Positions 53,433-64,000 of a DNA stretch of 64,000 bases are shown one piece after another. The stretch comes from Bryobacterales bacterium (lineage in GTDB: Bacteria; Acidobacteriota; Terriglobia; Bryobacterales; Bryobacteraceae). The position numbers and the translations under genes were made by a program. The notes beneath the pieces were generated by a model. It worked only from the letters and a program-made list of their open reading frames with translations. It was not told where the DNA came from and did no database searches. Location of the stretch: positions 1-64,000 of the forward strand of contig PLEX01000197.1 in NCBI GenBank assembly GCA_003136575.1, read 5' to 3'. The first letter of the stretch is position 1; the number at the start of each line of letters is the position of its first letter.

Positions 53433-55352
53433 TCAGTTCTCCGAGGGCACCTCGACGTGATCCACCACCAAAACGTCCACCGGACCCTTTGCCGACTGCA
53501 GCACAAGTCCCAACTCCCGCTGATAGGCCTCGAGATACACCGAGTTCAGATCTTCGCCTGTAGTGAAATCCGTGTGCAGATCGTAGTCGAAGTTCCCGGT
53601 GAGGCCGGTCTTATCCACAATGGGCCGGTCCGTTCGCGTGCCGATCACCTGCACCAGTTGTTCCATGGATTGGTTGCAGACGTGGACTGCGGAGGCTTTC
53701 AGAACCCAGCCGCCGCGCAGCTTTTCGGCGTGGGGTTGGCAGTCTTCCTTCGTTGGAGTCAGCTTTGTCCCGCCCTTGCCGACGACCAGAGCGAGGTACG
53801 AAAGTTCCCGGGTATCGCGATGCAGTTTCAACCGGAACCGATCGGCAAGCAGGGTCCGAACCATGGCCCGCACTTGTTCTTCAGTCGGCGTGTCGGGACC
53901 GGAAGCGCGCGCCTCTATGTCATAGAAGAAAGACGGGTGTTCGCCGACCAGCGCGTAGGCCGCCTGCATTCCCGAAACTGGCGGCAACGCTGGCGCGCCG
54001 ACGACCTGGTACGCTTTGATGCCGTAGGCAATCCTGACCAGATCGCAGATGCCCGCATAAGCCACGCTGACTCTTGTGCCGGAAATCGAAAGTGTGCCCG
54101 AGTTGCATTGGTTTCCCGATGCGCCCGCATAAAAACCGGCCTCATAGTTGCCGTCACGAAAGGTAGTGGGTCGAATTGAGGCGACTTCGAATTCCGGGAT
54201 CGGAGGTGCTTTGGGTGAGCTGGCTGCCGCCTGAGCTACGACCAGGGGCTGCGGTTCTGGCTTCTTCTGAATCAGAGGAGCCATCGGCGGAGGCGGCAGT
54301 GCAACGGCTACCGGCGCTGTGACTTGTTGCACTGGTGGAGCCTTCGCAAAGGCGATCCATCGCGGCGCCAATGAAGCAACCGCAGCGAGGCAACACAGTA
54401 CGAACGTGCAGAACGCAACGCGCGCCAAGGAAACGCGGGGCGAGAACTCGCGCTCATAGCGGAGGAGCATTTCAATCCGGTCTCCGATTCGCGAGCCGCG
54501 CCCGAATACACCCGAAGCGAGAGCTTCATCGGCCCGATGCAGTCCTCCGCGGCGGGAACGCAATTCCACCATATGCGCGAGACTCTCCGCATAAAGGCGG
54601 ACAGCGCCTGTGCGGGCGACGGCCCAATCGTCGCACGCCGCTTCGCGTTCGAATTCGATCCGTCGAAGAATCCACCACGCCAAGGGATGTAGAGCGAGAA
54701 CTGCGCCGAGAACGCGGGAGAGGAGATTCGACCAATCGTCCCATCGCGCAAGGTGTGCGGCCTCATGCAGCACGATCTGGTCCAGTTCGTCTTTCGAGAT
54801 GCGGCGGGAGAGGTCTTCGGGCAGCACCACAGCGGGGTGCAGGAATCCGACGGCCATCGGTGACGCGATGCGGGACGAAACCAGCACTGGTGCGCGGCGG
54901 CTCACGTCCGGTAACGGGAGGTCAGACAAAGCGGCGTCCCGTTTCAGCCCTCGCAAATGGCAATAACTTTGGGCGATTCGTGTGAGCCTGTACAAGAAGA
55001 CCACCGCCCACAATGCGACGACCATCGACGGCCATTTTGCGCCGGGCTTCTCCGGGAGGGTCACTATCGCGGACAATTCGCCGGCTTCAACCGCCTGCGA
55101 ATGGGGGTTCGCAGTGGGCGCAGACTCGCTTCGATAGGATATCTCCGCCACCCGCGGCTGTGGCCGCAGCCGCGCTCCGAGGTACGGCGCGGCTGGCAAA
55201 AACAGTACAACCGCCAGGGTGGCCCACCAGATGATGCAGCGCGTCGCTGCGTTCACAGTCTCAACCTTCAGCACAAGCCAGACCAGCCCCGCCACAGCCG
55301 CGGCCTGCCAGAGACTGTTCAGTATCGCAGTAACAATTTCAAGAGCGCTCAC
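53433..55352 (-). CDS. BlaR1-like M56 peptidase fused to a TIGR03435-type C-terminal domain
   Basis: IVLHEAAHLARWDDWSNLLSRV (HExxH); FEVASIRPTTFRDGN...ADRFRLKLHRDTRELSYLALVVGKGGTKL. Confidence 0.88.
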   Translation of the reverse strand: MSALEIVTAILNSLWQAAAVAGLVWLVLKVETVNAATRCIIWWATLAVVLFLPAAPYLGARLRPQPRVAEISYRSESAPTANPHSQAVEAGELSAIVTLPEKPGAKWPSMVVALWAVVFLYRLTRIAQSYCHLRGLKRDAALSDLPLPDVSRRAPVLVSSRIASPMAVGFLHPAVVLPEDLSRRISKDELDQIVLHEAAHLARWDDWSNLLSRVLGAVLALHPLAWWILRRIEFEREAACDDWAVARTGAVRLYAESLAHMVELRSRRGGLHRADEALASGVFGRGSRIGDRIEMLLRYEREFSPRVSLARVAFCTFVLCCLAAVASLAPRWIAFAKAPPVQQVTAPVAVALPPPPMAPLIQKKPEPQPLVVAQAAASSPKAPPIPEFEVASIRPTTFRDGNYEAGFYAGASGNQCNSGTLSISGTRVSVAYAGICDLVRIAYGIKAYQVVGAPALPPVSGMQAAYALVGEHPSFFYDIEARASGPDTPTEEQVRAMVRTLLADRFRLKLHRDTRELSYLALVVGKGGTKLTPTKEDCQPHAEKLRGGWVLKASAVHVCNQSMEQLVQVIGTRTDRPIVDKTGLTGNFDYDLHTDFTTGEDLNSVYLEAYQRELGLVLQSAKGPVDVLVVDHVEVPSEN

Positions 55353-55753
55353 CGCTGTTCCTCCTCCTTTACGGGTCGCGATTTCAGCAGGCCCTGGATG
55401 CGTTTCACCTCGGCGGGTTCCAGTTTCTCGTCGTCCAGAAGGTTCAACAAGAGAGCCTCGGCCGAATTTCCAAAGAAGCGGCTCAACAGCGACCGCACGG
55501 CGCTGCGGCTGGCCTGTTCCCGGCTGACCGCCGCGCGGTAGATGAAGGCACGCCCCTCCTTTGCCTTCTTATGCCGCAGATAGCCTTTTTCCTCGAGAAT
55601 CCGCAGCGTCGTCAGTACGGTGTTGTACGCAAGCCCAGGTTCGCGAGGAAGTGCGTCCGCCACTTCCTGAACCGTGGCCGAACCCTTATCCCATACGATG
55701 TCCATCAGACGAAGCTCGGCTTCGGTGAGGTTGAGGGATTTCTTTCGCGGCAT
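55349..55753 (-). CDS. BlaI/MecI/CopY-family transcriptional repressor
   Basis: LTEAELRLMDIVWDKGSATVQEVADALPREPGLAYNTVLTTLRILEEKGYLRHKKAKEGRAFIYRA. Confidence 0.93.
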   Translation of the reverse strand: MPRKKSLNLTEAELRLMDIVWDKGSATVQEVADALPREPGLAYNTVLTTLRILEEKGYLRHKKAKEGRAFIYRAAVSREQASRSAVRSLLSRFFGNSAEALLLNLLDDEKLEPAEVKRIQGLLKSRPVKEEEQR

Positions 55754-55875
55754 GACCGGCTCCTTGAAACTATAAAATTAAGAATTAACCCGATTATGAA
55801 CCCGACTCCCGCCCGTGTCAACTAAAATCTTAAGAGTAGTTTGCCGCTGCCCCGGCCCGATGTATCATCAACTCC

Positions 55876-57507
55876 ATGGTCCCCTCTAACCGGCTGCGAA
55901 TCCTTCTCCTCGTCCCCATCGCCTTCGTTCTTTGCGCGCAACAAGCTCCGCAATCCGCTCCGCTGCCAGCTGCTCCGGCGCAGACGCAGACCCCTGCCGC
56001 GGCCGCGCCGCCAGTCGCCACCGAAGCCCCCGCGGGCCGTTCGGGCGCCGGACGTGCGGGGCGCGGAGCGGCCGCCGGTCCCGGACCCGCCGTCAGCGGC
56101 GAGATAGATGAAACCCCGGTCGTCACGCACCACTCCGTCAATGTTGATGGCACCATCCTCAATTACACGGCCACCGTCGCACAGATGCCGCTTAAAGACG
56201 CCTCGGGCGAAACCGAAGCGCACATCTTCTACATGGCGTACACGCTCGACAGCGCCACCGACAAATCGAAGCGCCCACTCACCTTCTGTTTCAACGGCGG
56301 TCCTGGTTCTCCGTCGATGTGGGTGCACATGGGCGGCATGGGTCCGCGCAGCCCGAAACTGATGGCCAACGGCTCCATGCCGCAGCCGCCGTATCAGCTG
56401 ATCGACAACCAGAGCACCTGGCTCGATAAGACCGATCTCGTTTTCATCGACCCGGTCGGCACCGGCTACAGCCGCGCCAAATCTGTCGACGTTGCGCGCC
56501 GCATGAATGGCGTCCAGGGCGATATCCAGTCGGTCGGCGAATTCATCCGCATGTACATCCAGCGCAACTCCCGCCAGGCTTCTCCGTTGTTCATCGCGGG
56601 AGAGAGTTATGGAACGTTTCGCGCCGCGGGCCTGGCCGGGAATCTCATCGACCGGGGTATTGCGTTCAACGGCATTGTCCTGATCGGCACGACGCTGAAC
56701 CTCGAAACCATCTGGAGCCGTTCGGACGATCTGGTCTACGAGCTGGAATTCCCCACATACGCGGCCGACGCCTGGTATCACAAGAAAGTCGCCGCCGATC
56801 TCCAGAAGAAAGACCTGAAGTCGTTCCTCAAGGACGCGGAGACGTTCGCGATGACCGACTACGCCAACGCTCTCGCCAAAGGCGACGACCTTACCCCGGC
56901 CGAACGGAAGTCTGTCGTCGACAAACTCGTGCGCTTCACCGGCCTTGAGCCGCGCTACATCGAGGAGAGCAATTTGCGCTGGGACGTGGCGCACTTCACG
57001 CGCCAGTTACTGCGCGACCAGCATGAGACCATCGGCCGCTACGACGGTCGGCTGGCCGGTCCGTCATTGATGAACACGGGCGAGACCAGCGAATACGATC
57101 CGTCGAGCACGCTCATCACTCCACCCTTCGTTTCGATGTTCACCAATTACATCCGCAACGAGCTGGACTACAAGACCGACATGTATTACTACACAAGCGG
57201 CGGCACTCAGCCCTGGGATTACGGCTCCGCGAACAGCTTTGGCGACACGACGGCGATGCTCCGCTCAGCCATGGTGAAAAACCCGTACATGAAGGTGATG
57301 GTGGCGGCGTCGTACTTCGATCTCGCGACGCCATACTATGCGGTGGAATACACCTTCAACCACATGGGACTCAGCCCGGAGATGCACAAGAACATCAGCT
57401 GGGACTTCTACCAGTCCGGCCACATGCTCTACATCGACAGCGACTCGCACTCGAAGCTGAAGAGCGATATTTCGAACTTCTACAAGCTGGCCGTTCCGCT
57501 GAACTGA
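55876..57507 (+). CDS. Secreted S10 serine carboxypeptidase-like protein
   Basis: LTFCFNGGPGSPSMWVHMGGMGP; IAGESYGTFRAAGLAG; QSGHMLYID. Confidence 0.9.
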   Translation: MVPSNRLRILLLVPIAFVLCAQQAPQSAPLPAAPAQTQTPAAAAPPVATEAPAGRSGAGRAGRGAAAGPGPAVSGEIDETPVVTHHSVNVDGTILNYTATVAQMPLKDASGETEAHIFYMAYTLDSATDKSKRPLTFCFNGGPGSPSMWVHMGGMGPRSPKLMANGSMPQPPYQLIDNQSTWLDKTDLVFIDPVGTGYSRAKSVDVARRMNGVQGDIQSVGEFIRMYIQRNSRQASPLFIAGESYGTFRAAGLAGNLIDRGIAFNGIVLIGTTLNLETIWSRSDDLVYELEFPTYAADAWYHKKVAADLQKKDLKSFLKDAETFAMTDYANALAKGDDLTPAERKSVVDKLVRFTGLEPRYIEESNLRWDVAHFTRQLLRDQHETIGRYDGRLAGPSLMNTGETSEYDPSSTLITPPFVSMFTNYIRNELDYKTDMYYYTSGGTQPWDYGSANSFGDTTAMLRSAMVKNPYMKVMVAASYFDLATPYYAVEYTFNHMGLSPEMHKNISWDFYQSGHMLYIDSDSHSKLKSDISNFYKLAVPLN

Positions 57508-57589
57508 GGATTGGGGTGGGGCTTCAGGAGGAGCCGCCCAATCCGTAGAGTACGGGCAACGCTGAAACGCCGGGACGAAGCTCGGCGGC

Positions 57590-57603
57590 AGGGCCGAAGC
57601 CCT
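57590..57603. repeat. Short hairpin in convergent intergenic gap
   Basis: AGGGC-CGAA-GCCCT. Confidence 0.5.
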
Positions 57604-57649
57604 GGCCCCACAATCCCGCTTCCGGAATCCATGGGGTATTTGGCGGCGT

Positions 57650-58393
57650 TTAGTGCGCGACGACCTCGTCCTTTTCCACTTTCCCGTCGCGGATGTGGAC
57701 GACCCGGTGCGCGTGCATCGCGATGTCGTGCTCGTGCGTGACCAGGATAATCGTGTTGCCTTCGCGGTACAGCCGCTCGAACAGCGCCATGATTTCGTTG
57801 CCGGTCGCGGTATCGAGGTTTCCCGTGGGCTCATCGGCCAGGATGATCGACGGGCTGTTTACCAGTGCGCGGGCAATGGCAACTCTCTGCCGCTGGCCGC
57901 CTGAAAGCTCGTTCGGCTTGTGCAGCATGCGCTTTTCCAGATCCACCTGCACCAGAGCTTTTTTCGCCTTTTCGAGGCGCGCGGCGGGCGCGGTGCCGTT
58001 ATAAATCAGGGGCAGTTCCACGTTATGCAGCGCAGTCGCGCGTGGCAGCAGGTTAAAAGTCTGGAAAACGAAACCAATTTCCTTGTTGCGGATCTGCGCC
58101 AGCTCGTCGTCTTCCATTTCGCTGACGAGACGCCCGTTGATGAAATATTCGCCGCGCGTCGGCGAGTCGAGACATCCGATCAGATTCATCAGCGTCGACT
58201 TGCCGGACCCCGACGGCCCCATCAGCGCGACATATTCGCCCCGATGGATTTCCAGATCCACGCCGGCGACGGCGTTGATCGTCTGATCGCCCATCACGTA
58301 AGTCTTCCAGAGATCGAAGGTGCGGATGACGATGCCTTCGCGTTTCAGGCGTTCGCCTTTCTCCGCGGCTTTTTCCATCACAGCCGATGTCAT
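57650..58393 (-). CDS. ABC transporter ATP-binding protein (MacB/LolD-like)
   Basis: [62 protein letters not shown]. Confidence 0.95.
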   Translation of the reverse strand: MTSAVMEKAAEKGERLKREGIVIRTFDLWKTYVMGDQTINAVAGVDLEIHRGEYVALMGPSGSGKSTLMNLIGCLDSPTRGEYFINGRLVSEMEDDELAQIRNKEIGFVFQTFNLLPRATALHNVELPLIYNGTAPAARLEKAKKALVQVDLEKRMLHKPNELSGGQRQRVAIARALVNSPSIILADEPTGNLDTATGNEIMALFERLYREGNTIILVTHEHDIAMHAHRVVHIRDGKVEKDEVVAH

Positions 58394-59841
58394 TAGCTTG
58401 CCTTCACCGCAACTGGCGGCTTGTTATCGATCTTGATGACCGCGCCGTTCTTGATCGTGCGGATGGTCTGGTAACTGCCGGTTAGGATCTGGTCACCCGG
58501 GTTCAGGCCGCTCAGCACTTCGATCTCGGTCGCCCCCGTGATGCCCGTCTCCACTTTGCGGAACTCCGCTTTGGGGCCGTTCACAACGAACACGCCCTGG
58601 AGCTCTTCTTTGTTGGCTTTCACGGTGGCCGGATCCGGATCAATCGGCTTATCTTTATCCGGAATCAGGTCGCCCTTTGTCCGCGAGGTCAGCGCCTGGA
58701 TCGGAATCGCCGTCGCGCTCTTGCGGGTCGCCGTCGTGATCTTCGTCGCGCACGACAGCCCCGGGCGAATCTCATCGGGCGGACTATCCATCGCCACCAC
58801 CACTTTGAAATCTTTCGCTTCCTGGCTGGACGTGCTGCTGGTCGATGCCGCCAGTCCGGTGGAGCGCAGGATGGCTGTGTTGCCGATCTCGATCACATGC
58901 CCGACGAAGGTCTTGTTGGGAATGGCGTCGACGGTGATTTCGGCCGGCTGTCCAAGCTTGATGTTCACGATATCCGTTTCGTCAATCTTCACTTCGGCCG
59001 TCACGATCGACATATCCGCGATGGTCATGATGGTGCTCGCCGCCGAATTCTGCACGCCAGGCACAACCGTTTCTCCGACCCTTACCGGTAAGTACGTAAC
59101 CAGCCCCGCAATCGGCGCAATGGTTTCGTGCTTTTTCAGAATGTCGGCTGTGCGGTTCAGCGCGGCCTGTGCCTGGGCGATCTTCTTCTGCGCACTCAGA
59201 TACTGCGCGCTGAGCTGGGAGAGCTGGGCTTTCGCCTGGACGATGCGCGATTCATCCTCCGCGGTCGCCGCCTTCTGCCCCTGAATCGCCGCCAGGCGCT
59301 GCTCATAGTCGGATTTCGGAATCAGGCCGCTCTGGTAGAGTTCTTCGCCGCGCTTGAAATCGGCATCGTAACGGTCCAGATCGGCTTTGGTTCTGGCGAG
59401 GGTCGCCTCCAGCGTCAGAACGTTGTCCTGGCCCGCTTTGTATCCCTCTTCCGCCGCAGTCGCATCCGCCTCCGCCGAATTCAGCGCGGCCTGCTGCGCC
59501 ACAACGTCGGCCTCGGATTGGGCGCTGTCGATCTTCGCCAGCAACTGGCCCTTTTTCACGTGGTCGCCTTCCTTGACCAGAATGTCGGTGAGTTGGCCCT
59601 GATATTCGGCCCCGATGCTGATGTAGGTTCGCGGATTTATCTCGCCGGACGCGGTGACTACGCTCGCAAGATCTTCCTGAATCACTTTGCCCGTCTGGAC
59701 GGTAACGATGTCGCGCTGCGAATACTGAATGCTGGCGTACACGCCGCCCCCGATCAACACGAGGACGCCTACTCCGATTACAATTTTCCATTTAGCCTGC
59801 ACGTTGTGAGGTACTCCAGTGTTTGCGCGTCCGGAACCCAA
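58393..59841 (-). CDS. Periplasmic adaptor (MacA/HlyD-like) of ABC efflux system
   Basis: [53 protein letters not shown]; coiled coil; beta-barrel. Confidence 0.92.
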   Translation of the reverse strand: MGSGRANTGVPHNVQAKWKIVIGVGVLVLIGGGVYASIQYSQRDIVTVQTGKVIQEDLASVVTASGEINPRTYISIGAEYQGQLTDILVKEGDHVKKGQLLAKIDSAQSEADVVAQQAALNSAEADATAAEEGYKAGQDNVLTLEATLARTKADLDRYDADFKRGEELYQSGLIPKSDYEQRLAAIQGQKAATAEDESRIVQAKAQLSQLSAQYLSAQKKIAQAQAALNRTADILKKHETIAPIAGLVTYLPVRVGETVVPGVQNSAASTIMTIADMSIVTAEVKIDETDIVNIKLGQPAEITVDAIPNKTFVGHVIEIGNTAILRSTGLAASTSSTSSQEAKDFKVVVAMDSPPDEIRPGLSCATKITTATRKSATAIPIQALTSRTKGDLIPDKDKPIDPDPATVKANKEELQGVFVVNGPKAEFRKVETGITGATEIEVLSGLNPGDQILTGSYQTIRTIKNGAVIKIDNKPPVAVKAS

Positions 59842-59971
59842 TGCCCGGGACCTTTTGTTCTGCGTGGTTCAAAAGGGATAGACGGCGCTGGACGCCGGTT
59901 TGTTCGCAGCAACCGTTCTCAGAATATCACGACGGCCAGACAGCTACGGTAAAATATTGAAAACTATACTC

Positions 59972-60247
59972 TTACTGCTTCCACTTCACGCTGGTTGGCT
60001 GGACGTTCTTGCAATTGGAAAAGCCGCCGGCGCCGAGGTCCGAGCAAGCCAGATCGGTCGCGATCCGTTGCGCTTCTTCGCGCGTGGCTGCTGCGCCGTT
60101 CCGGCAGACCGTCCCTCCGTTGAAATTCATGCAGACTTCGCAATGGAATTTCGCCGTGCCTGAAGTGGAAATCACCATGGCGGCGATAAAGCCGAGGACG
60201 AAGACGACTCCCGCGATCACCGGCCATTTCATTTTCTTATCCGCCAT
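59972..60247 (-). CDS. Small single-TM hypothetical protein with four cysteines
   Basis: MADKKMKWPVIAGVVFVLGFIAAMVIS; CEVCMNFNGGTVCRNGAAATREEAQRIATDLACSD. Confidence 0.6.
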   Translation of the reverse strand: MADKKMKWPVIAGVVFVLGFIAAMVISTSGTAKFHCEVCMNFNGGTVCRNGAAATREEAQRIATDLACSDLGAGGFSNCKNVQPTSVKWKQ

Positions 60248-60259
60248 AGTGTTCCCGAT

Positions 60260-61099
60260 TCAGGCCCCGAGGAAAAAATTGCCCATCCTGCGGAATTTCT
60301 CGTAGCGAGTCTGGACGAGTTCGTTCGTTGATAACCGTTCGAGTTCGTCAAGCGTCGCCGTCAATCTCTCTTTCAGCAGGCGGGCCGCTTCGTCGTAATC
60401 TTCGTGAGCGCCGCCGGCGGGTTCCGGGACGATGCCATCCACCAGCCCCAGTTTCACCATGTCTTCGGCGGTCATCTTCAGCGCCTCGGCTGCCAGTTCC
60501 GCCTTGGCCGAATCCCGCCAGACGATCGCGGCGCAACTCTCCGGGGAAATCACGCTGTAAACCGCATTCTCCAGCATGAAGACGCAATTCCCTACGCCGA
60601 GCGCCAGCGCGCCGCCGCTGCCGCCTTCGCCGATGCAGACTGAAATCACCGGCACCGGGAGGCGAGCCATTTCCCGCAGATTCCGCGCGATGGCTTCCGC
60701 CTGCCCGCGCTCTTCGGCGTCGATGCCAGGGTATGCGCCGGGGGTATCCATAAAAGTAATGATCGGCCGGTTGAACTTGGCCGCCAGGTGCATGGCGCGC
60801 AGGGCTTTTCGGTAGCCTTCCGGCTTCGGCATGCCGAAGTTGCGCAGGAGCTTCTGACGGGTATCGCGGCCCTTCTGTTCGCCGATCAGCATGACGGGGC
60901 GTTCGCCCAACCGCCCAAAACCGCAAACGATGGCTGCGTCGTCCCCGAACAGGCGGTCGCCGTGGATTTCCTGGAAGTCGGTCAGAATGCGCTGGATATA
61001 GTCCAGCGTGTGCGGCCGCTTCGGGTGGCGGGCGTTTTGAACTTTTTGCCACGCTGTGGTTTCGGGCGCGTTTTGGCCGGTTTCCGCCTCTGATGGCAT
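60260..61099 (-). CDS. accA: Acetyl-CoA carboxylase carboxyltransferase subunit alpha
   Basis: [74 protein letters not shown]. Confidence 0.95.
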   Translation of the reverse strand: MPSEAETGQNAPETTAWQKVQNARHPKRPHTLDYIQRILTDFQEIHGDRLFGDDAAIVCGFGRLGERPVMLIGEQKGRDTRQKLLRNFGMPKPEGYRKALRAMHLAAKFNRPIITFMDTPGAYPGIDAEERGQAEAIARNLREMARLPVPVISVCIGEGGSGGALALGVGNCVFMLENAVYSVISPESCAAIVWRDSAKAELAAEALKMTAEDMVKLGLVDGIVPEPAGGAHEDYDEAARLLKERLTATLDELERLSTNELVQTRYEKFRRMGNFFLGA

Positions 61100-61172
61100 C
61101 CTTATAACTATACTGAACGGGTCTGGATGGGCGTGGGTGCCGGACGCACGAAGTGAGGGTTCCACGGACAAT

Positions 61173-64000
61173 TCACGTCGTCCCAAACGACCGCCGTTCC
61201 AGCGATCCCTCGGGCACGTTCAGGTTGTACAGGCAAACGTGGTCGAAGGCCCAGAGGTTGTTGGTCGCGATTCCGGCGGCCAACGCGAGACCCAATTCGC
61301 GCACCCAGGGGCAGGCTATGCCGAATACCGGAACAAGGTACCGCAACTGGTTCAGCGGCCATCCGAACCCCGGGAACAGAGCGATCGCCTGCGCCGCCAG
61401 ATCCAGGTTGCGGTAGCTGGAGCCGAAGGACAATGCTTCCACCTTGACGCGGTCGAGTCCGCTGGTCGGCTGACTTTGCCATTCCACAGGAAGATTCACG
61501 TAATAGTTCAGCTGACCGCCGGTCGGAGGAGTGCCGACTTCCGACGGATAATTCACGTCGTATGGCCAGAGCAACTCGCAGATCACGTTCGGATACGCCG
61601 AGCGAATGTCCGTTACCAACGCGGAAACGTGGTCGCGAAGACGGTTGCGCAGGAACAACGCATCGGCGCTGCCATTGACGGTGGGGTCGCCGCTCGGAAA
61701 ATTGAATACGTGAAGCGGCCGAGACAGCGCGGTCTGCGCGGCCGCCGTGGTTTCCGCATCGTAGTAGCCCATCCCGCCGCCGGCTATGGTTCCGCCGCTC
61801 GTGTATGTTCCGTTGCCGCTCGATCCGTTGAGGGTGAAGTGAGTCGCATCGGTGACCGTTATTGTCCACGTACCGTTCGCGGCCGTATTGCCGAGAACGC
61901 CGGCGATCACGACAGAATTCCCAGTCGCAAGGCCATGGGGACCCGCGGTTCCGATCGATATAGGAGCGGTCTCGCTGGCATAACCGACCGGCATCTGATT
62001 GGCCAGCGGAAAATACCACCAAAGGAATTCGCCGTACTGAACGCAGGGCGTTAATCCGGCTGTGGCCTGAAGGCGCGCGATACAGCGATAAACCGCTTTC
62101 TGATAGGCCAGTACAGACGCCGCTCCGACGGCGCATTGGGTCGAATTCAGCGACCCGAAGCCGGTGGCCGTGAGAACCGGCGTCCCGTTCGGAAACAGCG
62201 CCGCGTAGCCCGCCGGGGGGTTGACCAATTCGAGCGAGCACGATGTAACTACTTCCAGCGAGCGACTGGCGCATTGCGCGTAGAAATCGGAATGCCAGTC
62301 TCGCGTCGACCGGTTGATGGGAGGTGCGATCGCGTCGTCGATCACCCAGTTTCCGGTCTGCCCCGGCTGCGGCTGCTGTGTGATTGTCGCCGTTCCGGCC
62401 GCTGAAGTCGCCGAAACCACGAGCGTCACCGTGTAGGCCGAGTCCGGCGACCGCCCCGTAATCGTGACGGCCGAACCCGCGGCGGACGCCCACACCCCCG
62501 TAAAGGTGCTGTTGATCATCGCGGCAAAATGAATCGCAATCGTGGCGGGCGTGTCATCCGGGTAGACCGATTTTTGCAAAACGAACCCGTTCAGGGTGAT
62601 GCTGACGCTGTCACCGCCCGCGAAAGCGCCGCCGAAAGTAATAACGGCCGTCGAATACGACGCGCCCGTCTGAATCCGCTCATTCCACCAAAACACACCG
62701 AGGTATTCATTCATCGGTCCGGAGTAACCCAGCTGGTCCATCATCCACATGATGCGCGCGGGGGGCAGCATGAATGACTGATTGGTATCGAAATCGAGCG
62801 AGGGCGAGATGGTGGTTCGGGGCGTAAGGGCCGCTTGCACTCCCGAGGCGACCACGGCATCAAGATAGTTGAAGTAGAAGGTTCCCGCGCTGGCCGGCTT
62901 GATCGTAACGGCGTGACGGCCGGCGGCAATGCCCGTCCTGACATGACGGCGCGTCACGATGGGAGAATCGGTTGTGAGCTGAGTGGCGAGAGTCGTCGGC
63001 GTATCGCCATCCACGCTCACGCTGACGCTTGGCCCGCCGTTGTATAGCGAAGTTCCGATCCACAGATCGTGCTGGAACTGGCTGATGTAGCTGATGGTGA
63101 GGGTCGCGGCGGGATCGCTGGTCGTATTGGCGTAATACTTCGAATAGAACCCGGATTGCTCGCTCCATGTGCCGGTGTAGGCGCACGCGCTGTTGCTCTG
63201 TTCGATCCGCTGGCTGCCCGGTCCGGCAATCTGAAGTTGCTGCGTCGCCGCAGGGCCGGTCAATTGCCAGTTCGAGAATGTTGCCACCCACTCGCTCGCC
63301 GTGTACGCCCCCGTGCCTAGCGCCGGCGCGAAGGTGAGCCAGCATTGGCGCAAACTGTCGATGCCCAGAGCCGTGAAGTCAAACGCGCAATTCCAGGTTA
63401 CATTCGAACTCCCACCCGACAACTGGTATTGCTGCTGGTCGAAACTCAGTGTGGCTGTCTTCGAGAGCGAGTACAGCTGGATCAGATTGCCATCGTGACC
63501 GCCGCGTGGCGCGACCCATGCGACTCCCGCGCCCGTCGCCGCCGCCGCGGACGCAAGCGTCAACTGGGTTGGCGACTGCACGCCGGCAACGGTGTTCAGG
63601 ACGCCGCCAATGAGAATCGCAGAACCCGGCGTGATGCCGGAGAATACCGTGACGCCAGACGACAACGCCGGGATCGTCACCGAGGTTCCGTTTACCGTTG
63701 CCGTTCCGTACCGCGCCGCCGTGAGCGTGACAGCCGCGCCGCCAGCTGACGCCATCAGCGCGTGCGGCGCATTGGCCGCGGCCCAGTTCGTCACGTTCAC
63801 CTGGCTGGCAATCTGAGCGGCGACAAAGGCGGGCGACGTGTAACGCATGGTCGCGGGGCCGTTTCCGTCGCTGGCGCTCACCGGGAACGGAGCGCCATCC
63901 TGCGCGGGGGGCGACGAGATAACGTTGAGCGACACCGAGTTCGCCGACGCCGACGCTGTGACGTAAGGCTGCGCCCCGTTTACCGCGGAAGCCAGGGCGC
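61173..64000 (-). CDS. Large phage-tail-like protein (possible non-contractile tail sheath/TIM-barrel type), 5' end beyond window
   Basis: Frame stays open to base 64000; beta-rich modules ([41 protein letters not shown]); C-terminal [29 protein letters not shown]...[23 protein letters not shown]. Confidence 0.6.
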   Translation of the reverse strand, partial: ALASAVNGAQPYVTASASANSVSLNVISSPPAQDGAPFPVSASDGNGPATMRYTSPAFVAAQIASQVNVTNWAAANAPHALMASAGGAAVTLTAARYGTATVNGTSVTIPALSSGVTVFSGITPGSAILIGGVLNTVAGVQSPTQLTLASAAAATGAGVAWVAPRGGHDGNLIQLYSLSKTATLSFDQQQYQLSGGSSNVTWNCAFDFTALGIDSLRQCWLTFAPALGTGAYTASEWVATFSNWQLTGPAATQQLQIAGPGSQRIEQSNSACAYTGTWSEQSGFYSKYYANTTSDPAATLTISYISQFQHDLWIGTSLYNGGPSVSVSVDGDTPTTLATQLTTDSPIVTRRHVRTGIAAGRHAVTIKPASAGTFYFNYLDAVVASGVQAALTPRTTISPSLDFDTNQSFMLPPARIMWMMDQLGYSGPMNEYLGVFWWNERIQTGASYSTAVITFGGAFAGGDSVSITLNGFVLQKSVYPDDTPATIAIHFAAMINSTFTGVWASAAGSAVTITGRSPDSAYTVTLVVSATSAAGTATITQQPQPGQTGNWVIDDAIAPPINRSTRDWHSDFYAQCASRSLEVVTSCSLELVNPPAGYAALFPNGTPVLTATGFGSLNSTQCAVGAASVLAYQKAVYRCIARLQATAGLTPCVQYGEFLWWYFPLANQMPVGYASETAPISIGTAGPHGLATGNSVVIAGVLGNTAANGTWTITVTDATHFTLNGSSGNGTYTSGGTIAGGGMGYYDAETTAAAQTALSRPLHVFNFPSGDPTVNGSADALFLRNRLRDHVSALVTDIRSAYPNVICELLWPYDVNYPSEVGTPPTGGQLNYYVNLPVEWQSQPTSGLDRVKVEALSFGSSYRNLDLAAQAIALFPGFGWPLNQLRYLVPVFGIACPWVRELGLALAAGIATNNLWAFDHVCLYNLNVPEGSLERRSFGTT

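Noticed and set aside
61056-62493. Overlapping ORFs on both strands (61056-62054 +, 61108-62493 -)
   Set aside because: Shadows of the phage-tail-like protein; low-complexity Arg-rich translations.
1-64000. tRNA, rRNA, transposase, integrase, reverse transcriptase or CRISPR array
   Set aside because: Looked for in intergenic gaps and ORF translations; none recognised by eye. A tRNAscan/Infernal run would be needed to exclude them formally.

Overview
64-kb window of a high-GC bacterial chromosome. Several secreted-protein families and a TIGR03435-like C-terminal domain suggest an Acidobacteria (Solibacter/Bryobacter-like) origin; this is inference, with no search run. Genes are densely packed. 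Housekeeping anchors are the rpoD 3' end, mscL, deoC, lysA and accA. Regulatory genes are a GAF-GAF-SpoIIE phosphatase, a PDZ/GAF/PAS histidine kinase with a sigma-54 response regulator, an NtrY-like kinase, ECF sigma/FecR, ECF sigma/RskA and BlaI/BlaR1. There is an exopolysaccharide export/BY-kinase module. Many exported enzymes are present: PQQ-type beta-propellers, NHL proteins, a sialidase, a sulfatase, DUF1080 proteins, a PIG-L deacetylase and an S10 peptidase. A McrBC-type restriction module is followed by a beta-CASP nuclease gene with a 4-nt overlap. The right edge enters a large phage-tail-like protein. Main items for a second look: (1) an unlisted 20-codon Lys/Ala gene (MKNATKKKAAPKKAAAKKKK) with its own consensus promoter, 5'UTR hairpin and GCAA-tetraloop terminator; (2) Gly/Arg-rich low-complexity inserts recurring in at least seven exported proteins from unrelated families; (3) a decayed Xre-RES toxin-antitoxin remnant next to a nucleotidyltransferase stub around mscL; (4) a HEPN-like gene broken by several frameshifts; (5) McrB with Mrr-N and PUA/EVE-like N-terminal regions, coupled to McrC and beta-CASP. 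No tRNA, rRNA, CRISPR array or intact transposase was recognised.
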